Origin: Taudactylus pleione
Taxonomy: Eukaryota > Chordata > Amphibia > Anura > Myobatrachidae
Assembly: GCA_031769625.1 (NCBI GenBank)
Contig: JAUIMM010000701.1
Span: 620,001-684,000 of the forward strand
Length of the DNA: 64,000 nucleotides
Direction of reading: 5' to 3'
Under the pieces are notes generated by a model. That model made no database searches and was not told where the DNA came from. It saw only the letters and a program-made list of their open reading frames with translations. Below, one piece after another: positions 11,396 to 22,769 of the stretch. Made by a program: the position numbers and the translations under genes. Numbering within the stretch: the first letter of the stretch is position 1; every line of letters starts with the position of its first letter.

Positions 11396-12190
11396 TTAAA
11401 TTGGACAAGAGTCGTTCAACATAGACGGAATCTCTATTTTTCTCTGTTACAAAAATAAGAAATTTGTTCTGATTATTCAAGCATTTTGGAAAGAAGTTCA
11501 GTCTTATATAAATAATATACTAAATATTATTTTTGACATATCTATGGTATGGGCGCTCATCATTACCCTCCCACATCCCAACCGAGAATATCGAGGGGAA
11601 AACGTTTACTGTTAGGTAGAATTGCAGGAACAGCAAAAAAAAACGATCCTGTCACAGTGGATCGATTCTAATTCTATTCCCTTAACACTTATGTTACCAA
11701 GATTAATATATCTTTATCAGATGGACTGGGTTGAAAGCTCATTTGATATTGAAAATAGTGTTCAACATTTTTTTGAGATATGGCTCCCATATATTGATAC
11801 CTTGTCACCATCTACCAAAGAAAGCATACGTAAAGTAGTAATTATGACTACTTGGTATAATATGGAGATACTTGAAAAAGGCCGTCCGCCATTCTGAAGA
11901 TAAATCATAATGATCATAGAATCTACATTGTATGGAATGGGGATATTCAATGTGTTGTGTGGATTTGTTTATATGCTTTGCAGTCACTATATGGTCTATG
12001 CTATGTTCCATGTACTATCTTCATAAGTTGCTGACTACTGTGGAGAATCTGTCTTTTACTGTATGATATACATCTTAGCCTTCTTTGTATTACTATGTCA
12101 TTGAATTATTATATCTTTATATGTTATGTAGAGAAATGTATTCTCTGTTTAAACTGTGTAATAATAATAAAAAATATTATTCAAAAAGAA
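11396..12190 (+). pseudogene. L1-Tx1 LINE ORF2 C-terminus and 3' UTR
   Basis: The frame at 11622-11897 reads LILSQW-like text followed by MDWVESSFDIENSVQHFFEI, then a WLPYID block and an ITMTTW-like end. The same tail is encoded at 20040-20200 (KMDWVEASLQKELRVQKFFE) and at 29300-29470 on a third copy. Upstream codons are interrupted. An AT-rich 3' UTR ends in an AATAATAATAAAAAATATTA stretch near 12170, typical of LINE polyadenylated ends. Confidence 0.7.
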
Positions 12191-12540
12191 ATTTGTTCTG
12201 TAGGACGTAATGCATCACAATTTTTCATTTGTTCTTTATTGTACTACTTGCATTTGTTTTACTACTTATATATTCTCAACAAAACCTTATTCAAACTGAA
12301 TATGACATGCTTCTGTCTTTATGGAAATGGTTTTTCATGGATTTTTTTTGTGGTCAGACTGTTTGGCACTCATCTGGGACTTTAACTTATCAATTTTCCA
12401 TGGAATTTGTCTTTTAGTTGACAAGATTCACCCGCATATTGACGTTCATTTTCATATTAGGGATCCTCGTCATTGTAGGGAGTTAGCATTTCCAAGCCAT
12501 CTGTTACTACAGTTTCCAATCGACCCTCAGTGCATCTAAA
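12191..12540. other. Unclassified AT-rich spacer
   Basis: Open frames exist in several phases, but no family resemblance is visible. It may be LINE 5' sequence belonging to the following ORF2 start. Confidence 0.35.
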
Positions 12541-13340
12541 TATAATTTCTTGGAATGTTGGAGACTTGAACTCACCTAAAATGCAAAAAGGTCCTGTCTA
12601 ATCTTATAAAATAGCTCCCTGGTATATCCTCTCTTCAAGAAACACACTGACGGAAAGAGGAAAAGGCCAAAATCCGTGCTCCATGGTGGACAATTGTATA
12701 GCAGCAACCATATTGTTCAAAAGAGGTTTACCATATTCTGTATAGTTTTAAATCAAGCTTTAGATAGAGGTGGCTGATATATCATCCGAGATGTTGAAAT
12801 TCTCCACTACCAACACACTATGGTTAATGTTTATACGCCTAATTCAGATTCTCTGGCTGCAGCGTTATATCATTAACTAAGTTGTGAAGTGCAAACGTAA
12901 GGCAGAGATAATGTATACATTGTGTAACGCCATGTCAGAAGCATTTACAACAAATGCGTCTGACCACAGTGACGCTACTTGCATCTGTAAACAGTTTCAG
13001 CAATTATTACAAAACTTTCTATTATCCCAAGTAATGCACAATTTGGACATTTCTAAATACAAATATGACTGAAGAGATAACAAAGCAGGTCAACTTCTCG
13101 TAAACAGATCTTGGAAATCAAGAAATCATATTACGGCCGCCAACCACTCAAATACCCATCTAGCTCTTGTCTCTGACCCACAAACAATCCTGTCTTTATT
13201 CCATTCATTCTTCTCAAATGTATTTTCTAGTTCTCCAGTTTGATCTTGACCAACAAAATTTGGTATTGCGAGATGCTCATTTATCTAGGTTAATCAGGGA
13301 ATAACGGGAATATTTAGGTTTCTGAACTGGAACTCCATGA
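12541..13340 (+). pseudogene. L1-Tx1 LINE ORF2, apurinic endonuclease domain
   Basis: The text NIISWNVGDLNSPKMQK near 12542 is the start of the L1 endonuclease (consensus 'SWNVRGLNSP.KR', whose asparagine is a metal ligand). It is followed, with breaks, by a block corresponding to 'LQETHL', by RGLPYSV and by the 'VNVYAPN'-like TLWLMFIRLIQ. In L1 this nuclease nicks the target to prime reverse transcription. Multiple stops show it is a dead fragment. The reverse transcriptase does not follow directly. Confidence 0.6.
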
Positions 13341-14490
13341 TACAATAAAGAGCCTCCCCTCCCATAAGACAACAGGCCCTGATCATCTGTTGAGAAAATA
13401 CTACAAGCTTCTCCGACAGGCAACCTGCAGCCAGTAGTGCTATTTCAGAGCCACCCAGAGTGTCCAAGGGAGGCTCCCGGCTGGCACCCTGCAGCCTTTA
13501 AAGCTGCCTGGAATGTCCTTAGGATGCTCCAGTCAGTGCTCTACTTCCCAGAGCACGCGCCCTGCCCCCTAGGCGTGATGTCATGATATCACGGGTTTAG
13601 GGTGCGAGTCTAGTACAAGTCATGCTTATTGAAAAAATGCTTTAATATTTAAATGAAATCTTTTCCATATATATATGTATAAAGTCCAAGCTTTCAGTCC
13701 AGCATGCACAAACTAGTAAAGCCAGGACACACCTGTGCAGAGACTTCCTAAACTGGCCTGCAAAGTGGTAAAAGTTCTCTCAATGCTGCCAGTCAGTATA
13801 GCCAGGATGCTTAGTATTACTCAGTATCTCTTTGCTGTGATATTTATTAGCAAATGTGGCTATACAAAAATTTTAGAAAATCTTTGCTATCTCTGATTAT
13901 CAATAAATAGGTCTTAAAACAAGATAAGCCAAGGTGCAATGACTACAAATATTGAAATTGAGGAGGAGAAATGTCATGAATACATTAGACTACCAATAGT
14001 TTGTCTACTATGGCAATGGGTCTGTTTGGGGTTTTAAGGTGAATGGTAGATTTAGTTGATTGTTATAGTCAGCAATGAAGCATTGTTATTTGAAACAAAG
14101 AAGTAATAGAGATAGTGACCTGACTTTTACTTCACTGTTAATGTATATGAACAAGTTTGAAAAGGGAGCTGGAAAAGATTTAGAAGGGGTTTGTGCTAAA
14201 GTGTAATTTGGTAGGAGGACAGAAGAGTATGAGTTGGTTATTGTGGAAACTGGAGAAAAGGATTGATTGGACAATTTACTCACCTACTAGACCATGTTAC
14301 ACAATGGATTTATTTGGAAATCAAGCATTTGGAAAATCCCCTAGAAATTCTTCAACGCAGTGGAACCTGGACAGTATTCTGCATCAGATATAAGTGAATC
14401 TGGACTGCAGCCTCAACAACAAGCCAGGATAAAAGTCAGGTGTGTGAGATTCTTTAAAGTGGGTGTTGGGGGAAGAAAAGTAGGAAGCCT
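13341..14490. other. Unclassified; GC-rich patch at 13390-13630
   Basis: The patch contains TGACAGGCAACCTGCAGCC-like duplications and GAGCACGCGCCCTGCC, resembling LTR sequence, but has no ends I can define. 13640-14490 shows nothing I can support. Confidence 0.35.
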
Positions 14491-14699
14491 AGAGTTAAAT
14501 TTACTAAGAATTGTATCTGGCAACGTTTTAAAGAAAATTTGCATCGCAGGGACACGAGTGAGTTTTTCTCACACAAACGCACAAATTTAACATGAATCGT
14601 GTCTGACTGAATCATGTTGCCGATGGTGTATGGAATCGTGTTTGATAGTGTGTTAGTACAGTCGTATTTGGGGTAATTTATGAACTTGCATCCAAGTTT

Positions 14700-16830
14700 G
14701 ATGCTACTTTATCTTGTGTGAAAACTTGGGACTTGTAATGTGAGTTTCATTACAAATGTGTTAGTTCATCAGAAGCATGCACGGATCAGAAAGATCCGTG
14801 CAGGTTTCTGTGTGTAAAAGGGAATAAAATTGTCCAAAAAACTTAAAAAAAAATGATGTGGGCCCCCCCCCAAAAAAGTACAACCAGCACCAGGCTCTGT
14901 GAGTCGGTCCTGGTTGTGGAAATATGGGGGGCAAAATGAGTAGGGGTCCCCCCATATTATCAACAACCAGCACCGGGCTCTAACTAGTGGGGGGTGTAAT
15001 GCCACAGCCAAGGGACACACTTCATAGGGTCCCCTGGCCAAAGCATTCAGCATCCCACACTAGTCAGCCCAGGCTGGGGATCCTTGGAGCATTTGGGCTC
15101 CCCCCCCCCATAGATGCAAGGTTATTAGTTTAAAATAATAGATATAAACTAATATTGTCTTTGACAGGAGGACAAGAGGTCCCAACAAGCCTCCCCCACG
15201 TACTGGTACTTCAAGAACCACAAGTACCAGAATGTGGGGCATTAAGGGCCTCTAGTCCCCCTCCAAAAGAAAATTTAAATAATGACATACACACCGTAGG
15301 TTGTATTATTTTTTTACACATACACTCATTCACTCACACTCAACCACACTCACTTTACATACTTACCTTGTCCCTTGTGCCAGTCTGTCACTTTGTCCAG
15401 TAGATTCCCAGAGAGCTGTAAAAAACCACCCATAGTCACCCACCCCTTGGTTTAGGTCCTCTTCGGTCCAAGTAGGCATCCAGGGTCTTGGTAAAATAAA
15501 AATAAAATAAAAAACAAATACGTGGAGCCCGCGGACACAGTATTGTCCTCTAAGGACAGTACTTATCGAATGATGGGTGAGCCACTACATTTCCCATAGA
15601 AATGTATGGGCTGACCGTGCATTGGCTGAGACAGGTAAGCCCCCGGCTTTCTCAGCCAATAAATACTTACCCAATAGACTTCATTGGTGGGAACAGTGGG
15701 GTTATTCAAGTACGTTCCCACCATTAAAATCTATGGAGCAAGTGTTTATTGGCTGAGAGAGCAGGGGACTCGCCTCTCGCCTCTCTCAGCCAATGAACGT
15801 TTAGCCCATACCATTCTATAGGAAATGTCATGGCTGACCCATCATTCCGTAGTAGACAGTACTGTGTTTGTGGGCTCCGCATATTCATTTTTTTTTATCT
15901 TACCAAGACCCTGGATGCCTACATGGACTGAAGAAAATCTGAACCACGGGGTAAGTATGTTTTTTTTTTTTACAGCTATTGGGGAATCTACTGGACAAGG
16001 GGACAGACTGCGCAAGGGACAAGGTAAGTATGTAGTGAGAGTACAGGTGAGTGTGAGTGAATGAGTGAGTCTATGTGTAATAATATAAGTAAAATAATGC
16101 AACCTATGGTGTGTGGGTCTTGTCATTATTTTAACATTTCTTTTGCAGGGGAATGGGAGGGACCAGCACACCCTTAATGCCCCTCATGCAGGTACTTGTG
16201 GTTCTCCAAGTACCGGCATGCAGGGGCGGTTTGCTGGGACCTCTAGTCCTCCTGTAAAAGACAATATTAGTATTCTATTATTTTACACTATCGACTCCGC
16301 ATTCCACTGACCAGGGATGCAGGGAATAGCCCCAGCCTGGAATACTCTGAAGAGGGGGGACCCCTTTATTGTACTTTATTGGGGGGTTCACACCTCCCCA
16401 AGGATCCCCAGCCTGGGCTAACTAATGTGGGGTGCTGAATGCTTTGGCCAGAGGACCCCATGAAGTGTGTCCCCCATTTTTGGCACTACACCCCCATTAG
16501 AGACCGGCGCTGGTTGTGGGTAATACTAATTTTTTCCCCCATATTTCGACAACTAGCACCAGCTCATGGAGTCTGGTGCTGGTTGATGAAAACATGGGGG
16601 ACCGTTACGTCTTTTTTCTCTTGTATTTTTGTAACCAGGACCGGTTCACAAAGCCCGGTGCTGGTTGTGCTGTGGGGAGGGGAGGGAACATGATTTTTTT
16701 GTTTTTTGACAATTTAATTCCCTTTTAACATACAGAAGCCTGCACGATTCTCACTGATCTGTGCAGGCTTCTGCTATACATGCTGCTGCTCAGGCTAAAC
16801 TCTCTAGCCTGAAGCAGGTCTATTATTTTG
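14700..16830. mobile_element. Foldback element 1: about 2-kb imperfect palindrome made of smaller hairpins
   Basis: Matching blocks run outward from a centre near 15.7 kb. CCAGGGTCTTGGTAAAAT (15480) pairs with the reverse complement near 15900, GTACTTCAAGAACCACAAG (15206) with the block near 16190, the ATCCCCAGCCTGG-type block near 15080 with 16405, and CACAGATC/ATCCGTGCAG ends (14778) with 16745. Small perfect hairpins sit inside the arms: 14778-14802, 15203-15230, 15621-15660, 15686-15722 and 15748-15794 (11- to 14-bp stems in the last group). No transposase frame is present. Confidence 0.75.
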
Positions 16831-17104
16831 CAAAGTTTTTTTTTACTAGTTCTGTGTGAGTTTACAACTCGCACCCTATTACATCCTGCAAGTTCCATGT
16901 TTTACATGGGCAAACATCTGAATGTGACTTTGGGCAAGGTGAGAAGGGTTGATGCGAGTTTCGTGCAAATTTGCACCTTCTTGCACTCGATTACATCCAG
17001 TGAAAGCAAACTCACATGTTTTTTGCTGCAAACTTGCACCTTTTTGAAAGTCGCACTCTATTACATTTCCCCCTTGGACTCAAACATATAGAGTTGTCTG
17101 TGAG

Positions 17105-18130
17105 GCGTGTTTAGCAGAAGCACTGCATAGATCAGGGTGATCTGTGCAATGCTTCTGTGTGCTATATGGTAAAAAATTTAGCGTGGGGTATTCCCAAGAA
17201 GCATAACCAGCCCTGGACCCCTGAGCCTGTTCTGGGACAAGAAAATAGAAAAAACTAATATGGGGTTCCCCCTATTTACCTATAACCAGCACGGGCTGAA
17301 CCAGCTGGGGGTGTAATGACACAGCAGGGAGACACACAGCGTGAGGTCTACCTGCCAAACTATTCTCCAGCCCCAAACTGATCAGCCCAGAGATGGCAAT
17401 CCTCTAAAGTGAGAACCCCTCCAAAGAAATAGGGTCCCCCTCCCGAGCATCAACCAGCCCTGTGAGTAGGTAATTATGTAGTGTGAGTGAGTGAGTGAGT
17501 GAGTGAGTGAATGTGTAATATAGTGTTATAGTAATAAAACATTTTGGTGTGTGTGTGTGCACTGTTTCTTTTTAATATTTTTTTTTCACCATGGGGGTAC
17601 AGGTGCCAGTGGCCTGCTGGCACTTGTCATTCTACAAGTGCCGCAGGGGAGGCTGGCTGGGACCTGTAGTCCCACTGTAAATTTTTGTCCTTGATATAGC
17701 CCTTTTCCCCTGCACCCAGGGCCACTTGGAGTGCAAGGAATAGCCCTGGGCTAGTTGATGCTCGGGAGGGGGGACCCCATTATTTGGGGGTCCCCACTTT
17801 ACGAGGATTGCAAGTCCCAGGCTGACTGGTTTGGGACTGGAGAATGGTTTGGCAGGGGGACCCCATGCTGTGTGTCTCTCTGCTGTGCCATTACCACCCA
17901 GCTGGTTCAGCCCAGTACTGGTTATAGGAAATTAGGTAGAACCCCAGATCAGTTTTTCCCTTGATTTTCCTGTCCCAGAACAAGCTCAGTGGTTCAAGGA
18001 TGGTTATGCTTTTGGGGGGACCCCACACCATTTTTTATTTAATTTTAACCCTTTTAGTACAGTATTGAACACAGAAGCCTGCACAGATCACATTGATCTG
18101 TGCACTGCTAGTTAACAGCACGCTGCTGAG
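17105..18130. mobile_element. Foldback element 2, related to foldback 1
   Basis: GACACACAGCGTGAGG and GCCCAGAGATGGCAATCCTC in the left arm (17330-17405) pair with GAGGATTGCAAGTCCCAGGC and CCATGCTGTGTGTCTCTCTG in the right arm (17800-17885). The ends carry GATCAGGGTGATCTGTGC and CAGATCACATTGATCTGTGC hairpins. Centre near 17.6 kb. The segment 16831-17104 between the two foldbacks repeats AGTTTGCAC/CTCGCAC motifs of the same family. Confidence 0.7.
17482..17512. repeat. (GAGT)n microsatellite
   Basis: GTGAGTGAGTGAGTGAGTGA near the centre of foldback 2. Confidence 0.9.
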
Positions 18131-18525
18131 GAGGGGGTCTACTTTAAACTTCTATTTTGTCCTGAGTTTGCTCCATTTACAATCGTGTTTGCAGTCACAA
18201 TTCTTGGTAAATCCCTGTGTGTTGTATTCCTGTCTATGGAAATTACTTGCAAATTGGATTGATGGTGTTTTCACTACTATTTGTGTGTTCAGCCGTGTTT
18301 TGCAGATAGATTCATGTACCTGTGTTTCTAGTTTCCAGTTCCAGTGAGTTTGCATTGAAACTCGCCCAATGTAATAGGAGTTAGAAGGTACATATGTAAC
18401 TGGATGGCAAGTTCTATCAATGTTGGTGTCTGCTGTAACTTATGAAAATCTCATCAATCCTAGTTTCCTTATTTATGTCGTGTTAGGTTTCAAACCATTG
18501 TATTTATGGAATTGGTATGAAATAC

Positions 18526-18716
18526 CGCCAGCCTAACCCTAACCTCCCCCCCAAGTGCCAAACCCTAATCCCCCCTCTAAGTACCTAACCCTAACCACCC
18601 CCTTCCCCGCTGCCTAAACCTAAGTCCCCCCCAGGGGTGCCTAACCCTAACCCTCCCTCCCCCTAGCCTAACCCTAACACTCCCGGGGGGGTGCCTAACT
18701 CTGAGTTCCCCTAAGA
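18526..18716. repeat. CCCTAA-rich degenerate minisatellite
   Basis: CCTAACCCTAACC occurs repeatedly, each time followed by a C-rich spacer and AAGTGCC/AAGTACC/GGGTGCC, giving units of roughly 35 bp. The hexamer is the vertebrate telomere repeat, but the ordered spacers show this is an interstitial minisatellite and not a telomere. Confidence 0.75.
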
Positions 18717-18739
18717 GAACATATCTTTTTTATATTCAC

Positions 18740-20830
18740 TTAATATAACTAAGATAATATCTAAAATCACGCTAGAACTAAAAAACTGGCAAAACCTACA
18801 ACTTTCAGCTCATAAAAATGATAACTTTTCCAAAACTTCTCTATCCCCTACAAGTCCTGTCCTTAGTAATATCCAATAAAGATGAGCAAATACTAAATGC
18901 AACTTTCCGGAGATTCATACAGAATGGTAATAAACCAAGAATTAGTCTTAAAATTCTCCAAAAAAGCAAAAAAGAAGGAGGTATAAATTTTCCCCATATT
19001 GCCTTCTATAACCAGGCAGCCATATGCCGTTACATTAAGGATTGGATTAACTCCACCAATCAGTATGCTAACTCAGAGCTAGAACAACAGTTCATACCCA
19101 ATACACATATAGTAACATTTCTACATCTGGCAACAAAAGACATTCCTCCCGAGGCTCTGTATAATCCAATATTAACCTCCACAAGATCAATATGGTTTAA
19201 AATAAGAAAATCCTGGAATCTAAATCCATATTTGTCACTCTTTCTCCCACTATGGGGTAACCCAGCCTTTCAAAATGGTCAAACCAATTATCCTTTCCGC
19301 TCTTGGTCAAAAGCAGGTCTTTCCTCAATCAGATGCATAGTAGATACCTCTCTGCACAGATCATTAAATTTTTCACAGGCAGTTGAAAAATATGACTTCT
19401 TAAAGCTTCAAACCTTTGCCTTTTTCCAATCTAAACATTATGTTGACAAAGTTCTCCATAATCTCTCACCAAATGACTGGAACAACTTAATAGATTTGGC
19501 CTTTACCCGATCCAACCATGTCCCCAAATCGATTTCTTCTTTTTATTCTCTTGTACGTGCGCCCTCTTTCTCTCGTGAGTATCGCACAGGTATAACGGTA
19601 TGGCTGGAACAGTTTCCACATCTCCAAATATCTGACATATTAAATACTCTCTCATACTCATTAAAGATCTTACCTGCGACCACATACATTGAAATGTAAT
19701 ATAAATTATTTTATAGAGGCTACTTATCTCCATCCCGCGCGCATACAATTGGTCTGTCTAACTCTTCTTCCTGTCCTAAATGCAACACTTCGCCTGCCAC
19801 CTTGTTTCATTGTGTCTGGGGGTGTGATCAGATTAAACAATTCTGGGTGCAAATCGAACAATTTGTATTTTCAAATATTACCTAAACATTCACATTGACC
19901 CCGGAATGGGCAGTACTGGGATTTCTTGATCCTGGTGCTCGCCTAACACTGGGTAGACGAAAAGTCATTACCATAATATCCAATGTAGCCAGAAAGAGTA
20001 TCCTGCAGCAATGGCTTTCTCCTCATCCTCCTTCTCTTAGTATGTTCAAAGACAAACTCTTTTTTGTATTTAAAATGGATTGGGTGGAAGCCTCTCTCCA
20101 AAAAGAGCTTAGAGTACAAAAGTTCTTTGAAACCTGGGAACAATATATCTATTTACAACCTAACGACATCAAGAACCTCATACTCACATGCTTTCAACCC
20201 ACGAAATTTCTACAATCTCAATTAGCTTCTAATAACCATAGATCTCAATCATGAAGTATGGCGTGTGCTTCTTGACTTTATATTATCATACACCATAATT
20301 GATCCCTCGTCCTGGGTCCACCGCATCAATCTGACCTATTCCCCGCCCTTCCCCTCACACTCCCCCCCCTAACTATTTCTCGATTTCTTTACCCTATCTT
20401 AATCTCTCCCTTCTACTTATCTCCCCCTCTTCTTCTTTCTTACAAAGTTTTCTTATCTCAAACAAGACATTAACAGTTGACTCTTTAAGCTTATTCATGT
20501 CTTTAATGAGGAATCGTTGTTTTTGTTATGTTTATCAACAAAAATTGCAAAATTGAAGACACAGTTTAAAAATATTTCATGTTAATTGTACTCATGAGGA
20601 ATTTGTATTACGTCATGGACTTTTTCTTCTAGTTAGTCTGATTACTATGACAACATAGAGTAAAACATAAGACAATCAAACTCAATTCTATTATTGCATA
20701 TTGTGATTATAAGTTCTGTGACTGTAATACTATGTTTATCCTACCCCCATATCTTATGGAATGTTCTGTATCTTATATTCCTCCATGACTGTAAATTTTT
20801 CTTTGTCTCAATAAAAAAAATATTGATATA
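18740..20830 (+). pseudogene. L1-Tx1 LINE ORF2 C-terminal region, 3' UTR and poly(A)
   Basis: A 293-codon open frame (18818-19699) starts FPKLLYPLQVLSLVIS, continues with FRRFIQNGNKPRISLKILQ, KKEGGINFPHIAFYNQAAIC and LFLPLWGNPAFQNGQTNYPF, the standard block order downstream of the L1-Tx1 reverse transcriptase. A shifted frame (19895-20254) carries the last tail, KMDWVEASLQKELRVQKFFE. A C/T-rich 3' UTR runs to AATAAAAAAAATATTG near 20810. The reverse transcriptase and endonuclease are absent: a 5'-truncated insertion, with one or two frameshifts. It is the best preserved LINE frame in the window. Confidence 0.85.
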
Positions 20831-20839
20831 AAAAAAAAG

Positions 20840-21185
20840 GAAAGAAGGGCACTTGTATAACCCTATCGTGTGTTGTAGCTGTCCCAGATCACACACCTGG
20901 CTTACATGTGCTTGATGTATTAGAAAACATGCAAAGGTTTCTTTTTAAGCAGATTTCTGGTACACAGGAATGATATACATGAGTCAAATAGTCAATGAAT
21001 GCGTACCTGTACTCACACTTTACTGTGTGTAAATCTCATCAAGATATCTTTGGTACTCCGTTTAAAAATATTCAGAGCCTCAAATTAATTAAAATAGGTG
21101 AGTATTTATTCCATATTTAAAAAAACATTGTGTATATATATATATATTTTTTTAAATATCTCAAATTAAAATAGAGCAAAAAAAA
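20840..21185. other. No recognised feature; short (TA)n at 21132-21148
   Basis: AT-rich DNA. Confidence 0.5.
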
Positions 21186-21189
21186 GGGG

Positions 21190-21535
21190 TGAACCGTCCC
21201 CCCAAAAGGTGCACTAGGATAGGTATACAAAACTCAAGGCAGTGGTGAGACATATGTGCAAAAAAGAGTGAAGAGGGATTTGTACAGGTGCCAGCTCCAG
21301 TACAATCACATTGGTGGTAAAAAGAACCAGCACATACCTCTATTCCAGTGTCAGAGCAAGGTACCTATCCTCTTGAAGCCTCCAGGACCAACGCGTTTTG
21401 GGATCAAACTCCCTTTATCAAGGTGTGGAGGTACTGCTTCTGTTGTCCTGTTTATATAGTGTTCATCGGTGACGACACAGTGACGTCACTTCCGGTTTCG
21501 TCCTGTGGGGGAAATGGAGTAAACATCTTTTCTTG
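21190..21535 (-). mobile_element. Penelope-like element terminal repeat with hammerhead-like core
   Basis: On the minus strand the order CCTTGATAAAGGGA, TCCCAAAACGCGTTGG, CCTCTTGAAG-type block and CCACCAATGTGATTG is typical of the terminal repeats of amphibian Penelope-like elements. The first two blocks form a stem (GGGA/TCCC) flanked by TTGATAA and AAAAC, the layout of a hammerhead ribozyme core. The canonical GAAA reads AAAA and the G of CUGANGA is replaced by A, so cleavage is not expected. Confidence 0.55.
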
Positions 21536-21540
21536 TTCAT

Positions 21541-21867
21541 AGGGGCATATCCAATTAGCCGCGGGGTTTCACCCATGGCTAATTGTCAGCCGCGGGGCAA
21601 TCACCCACGTTATTAGAATGGGACTCCTGCGCGAGAACACACTGATTCCGCGAGAACTGCGGAATCAGTGTGTTTTACCCGCTGGCGCAAGGCCGAATAG
21701 GGCAGCCTCACGCAGATTTTACCTTGCACCTACATGAGGTGCGAGGTAAAGTCCATCAGCAGGGACACGCGCGCGGGGTCTCGGGGACACCCGCTCATGG
21801 AATCCCCGCTAATTGAATCCCAACCTATGCAATAATTATACCCCGTGGCTAATTGGATATGCCCCTT
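21541..21867. mobile_element. MITE, AGGGGCATATCCAATTAGCC termini
   Basis: The left end AGGGGCATATCCAATTAGCC and the right end GGCTAATTGGATATGCCCCTT are 20-bp near-perfect inverted repeats. Inside, GAGAACACACTGATTCCGCG and CGGAATCAGTGTGTTTT give a further hairpin. A target duplication is not clear. Confidence 0.8.
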
Positions 21868-21953
21868 AGTGCTGTATTCCTGAAATGCTGACTTGCGGCT
21901 TTTTGTATGTATCCTCATTTGCCTGCAGGCATATTCACAACGGTGAGTTGTTA

Positions 21954-22083
21954 GACTATTCCCGTCAAACCGGAAGTGCCCCGGATGCCAAAGGGATGCT
22001 TGTGGATTGTAGTTTTGTCTGTTCCTGTCAAACCAGAAGTGCCTCGAATGCCGCTGGGATGCTTGGGAATTGTAGTTTTGTTG
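21954..22083. repeat. Two tandem 65-bp units with ETS and ZNF143-like motifs
   Basis: Each unit has TCAAACCGGAAGTGCC or TCAAACCAGAAGTGCC, then a GATGCTTGGGAATTGTAGTT-type block. Read on the minus strand the latter is ACTACAATTCCCAAGCATC, close to the ACTACAATTCCCAGCATGC motif bound by ZNF143/THAP11, and CCGGAAGTG is an ETS core. This is a repeat, and regulatory function is only possible. Confidence 0.55.
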
Positions 22084-22769
22084 AGTCACTATCCGCTGTA
22101 TGTGGTTCCCTATTGGTCAGGATGGTTAATATTATGGGTGTGCACCGGCCACTTTTCGTGTTTTGGTTTTGGATCTTTCTTCGTGTTTTGGATCTGGATT
22201 GGTTTTGCTAAAACCACCCTTCCGTGTTTTGGATTCTGGGTTTTGTGTTTTGAATCTGTATTTTTATTTTAAAAAGTATAAAAACAGCTAAAATCACAGA
22301 ATTTGTGGGGTTTTCTGCTATTATTATTCTGCCTATGCTATTATTAACCTCAATAACATAAATTTCCACTCATTTCCAGTCTATTCTGAACACCTCACAC
22401 TTCACAATATTGTTTTTAGTCCAAAAGGTTGCACCGAGGTAGCTGGATGACTATGCTAAGTGACACAAATGGGCGGCAGAAACACGTGGCCCATCTAGGA
22501 GTGACACTGCAGTGGCAGACAGGATGGCAAGTTTGAAAAACTAGGCCCCAAACAGTACATAATGCAGAGAAAAAAAAGAGGTGCAAGATGGAATTGTCCT
22601 TGGGCCCTCCCACCCACCCTTATGTTGTATAAACAGGACATGCACACTTTAACAAACCAATCATTTCAGCGCCAGGGTCTGCCACACGACTGTGGCTGAA
22701 ATGATTGGTTCGTTTGGGCCCCCACAAAACAAGCTGACAATTAATCTGTCCCTGCACAAACTGGCTCTA

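Noticed and set aside
18526..18716. A true chromosome end
   Set aside because: Hexamers are interrupted by ordered C-rich linkers and both sides continue into LINE and foldback sequence.
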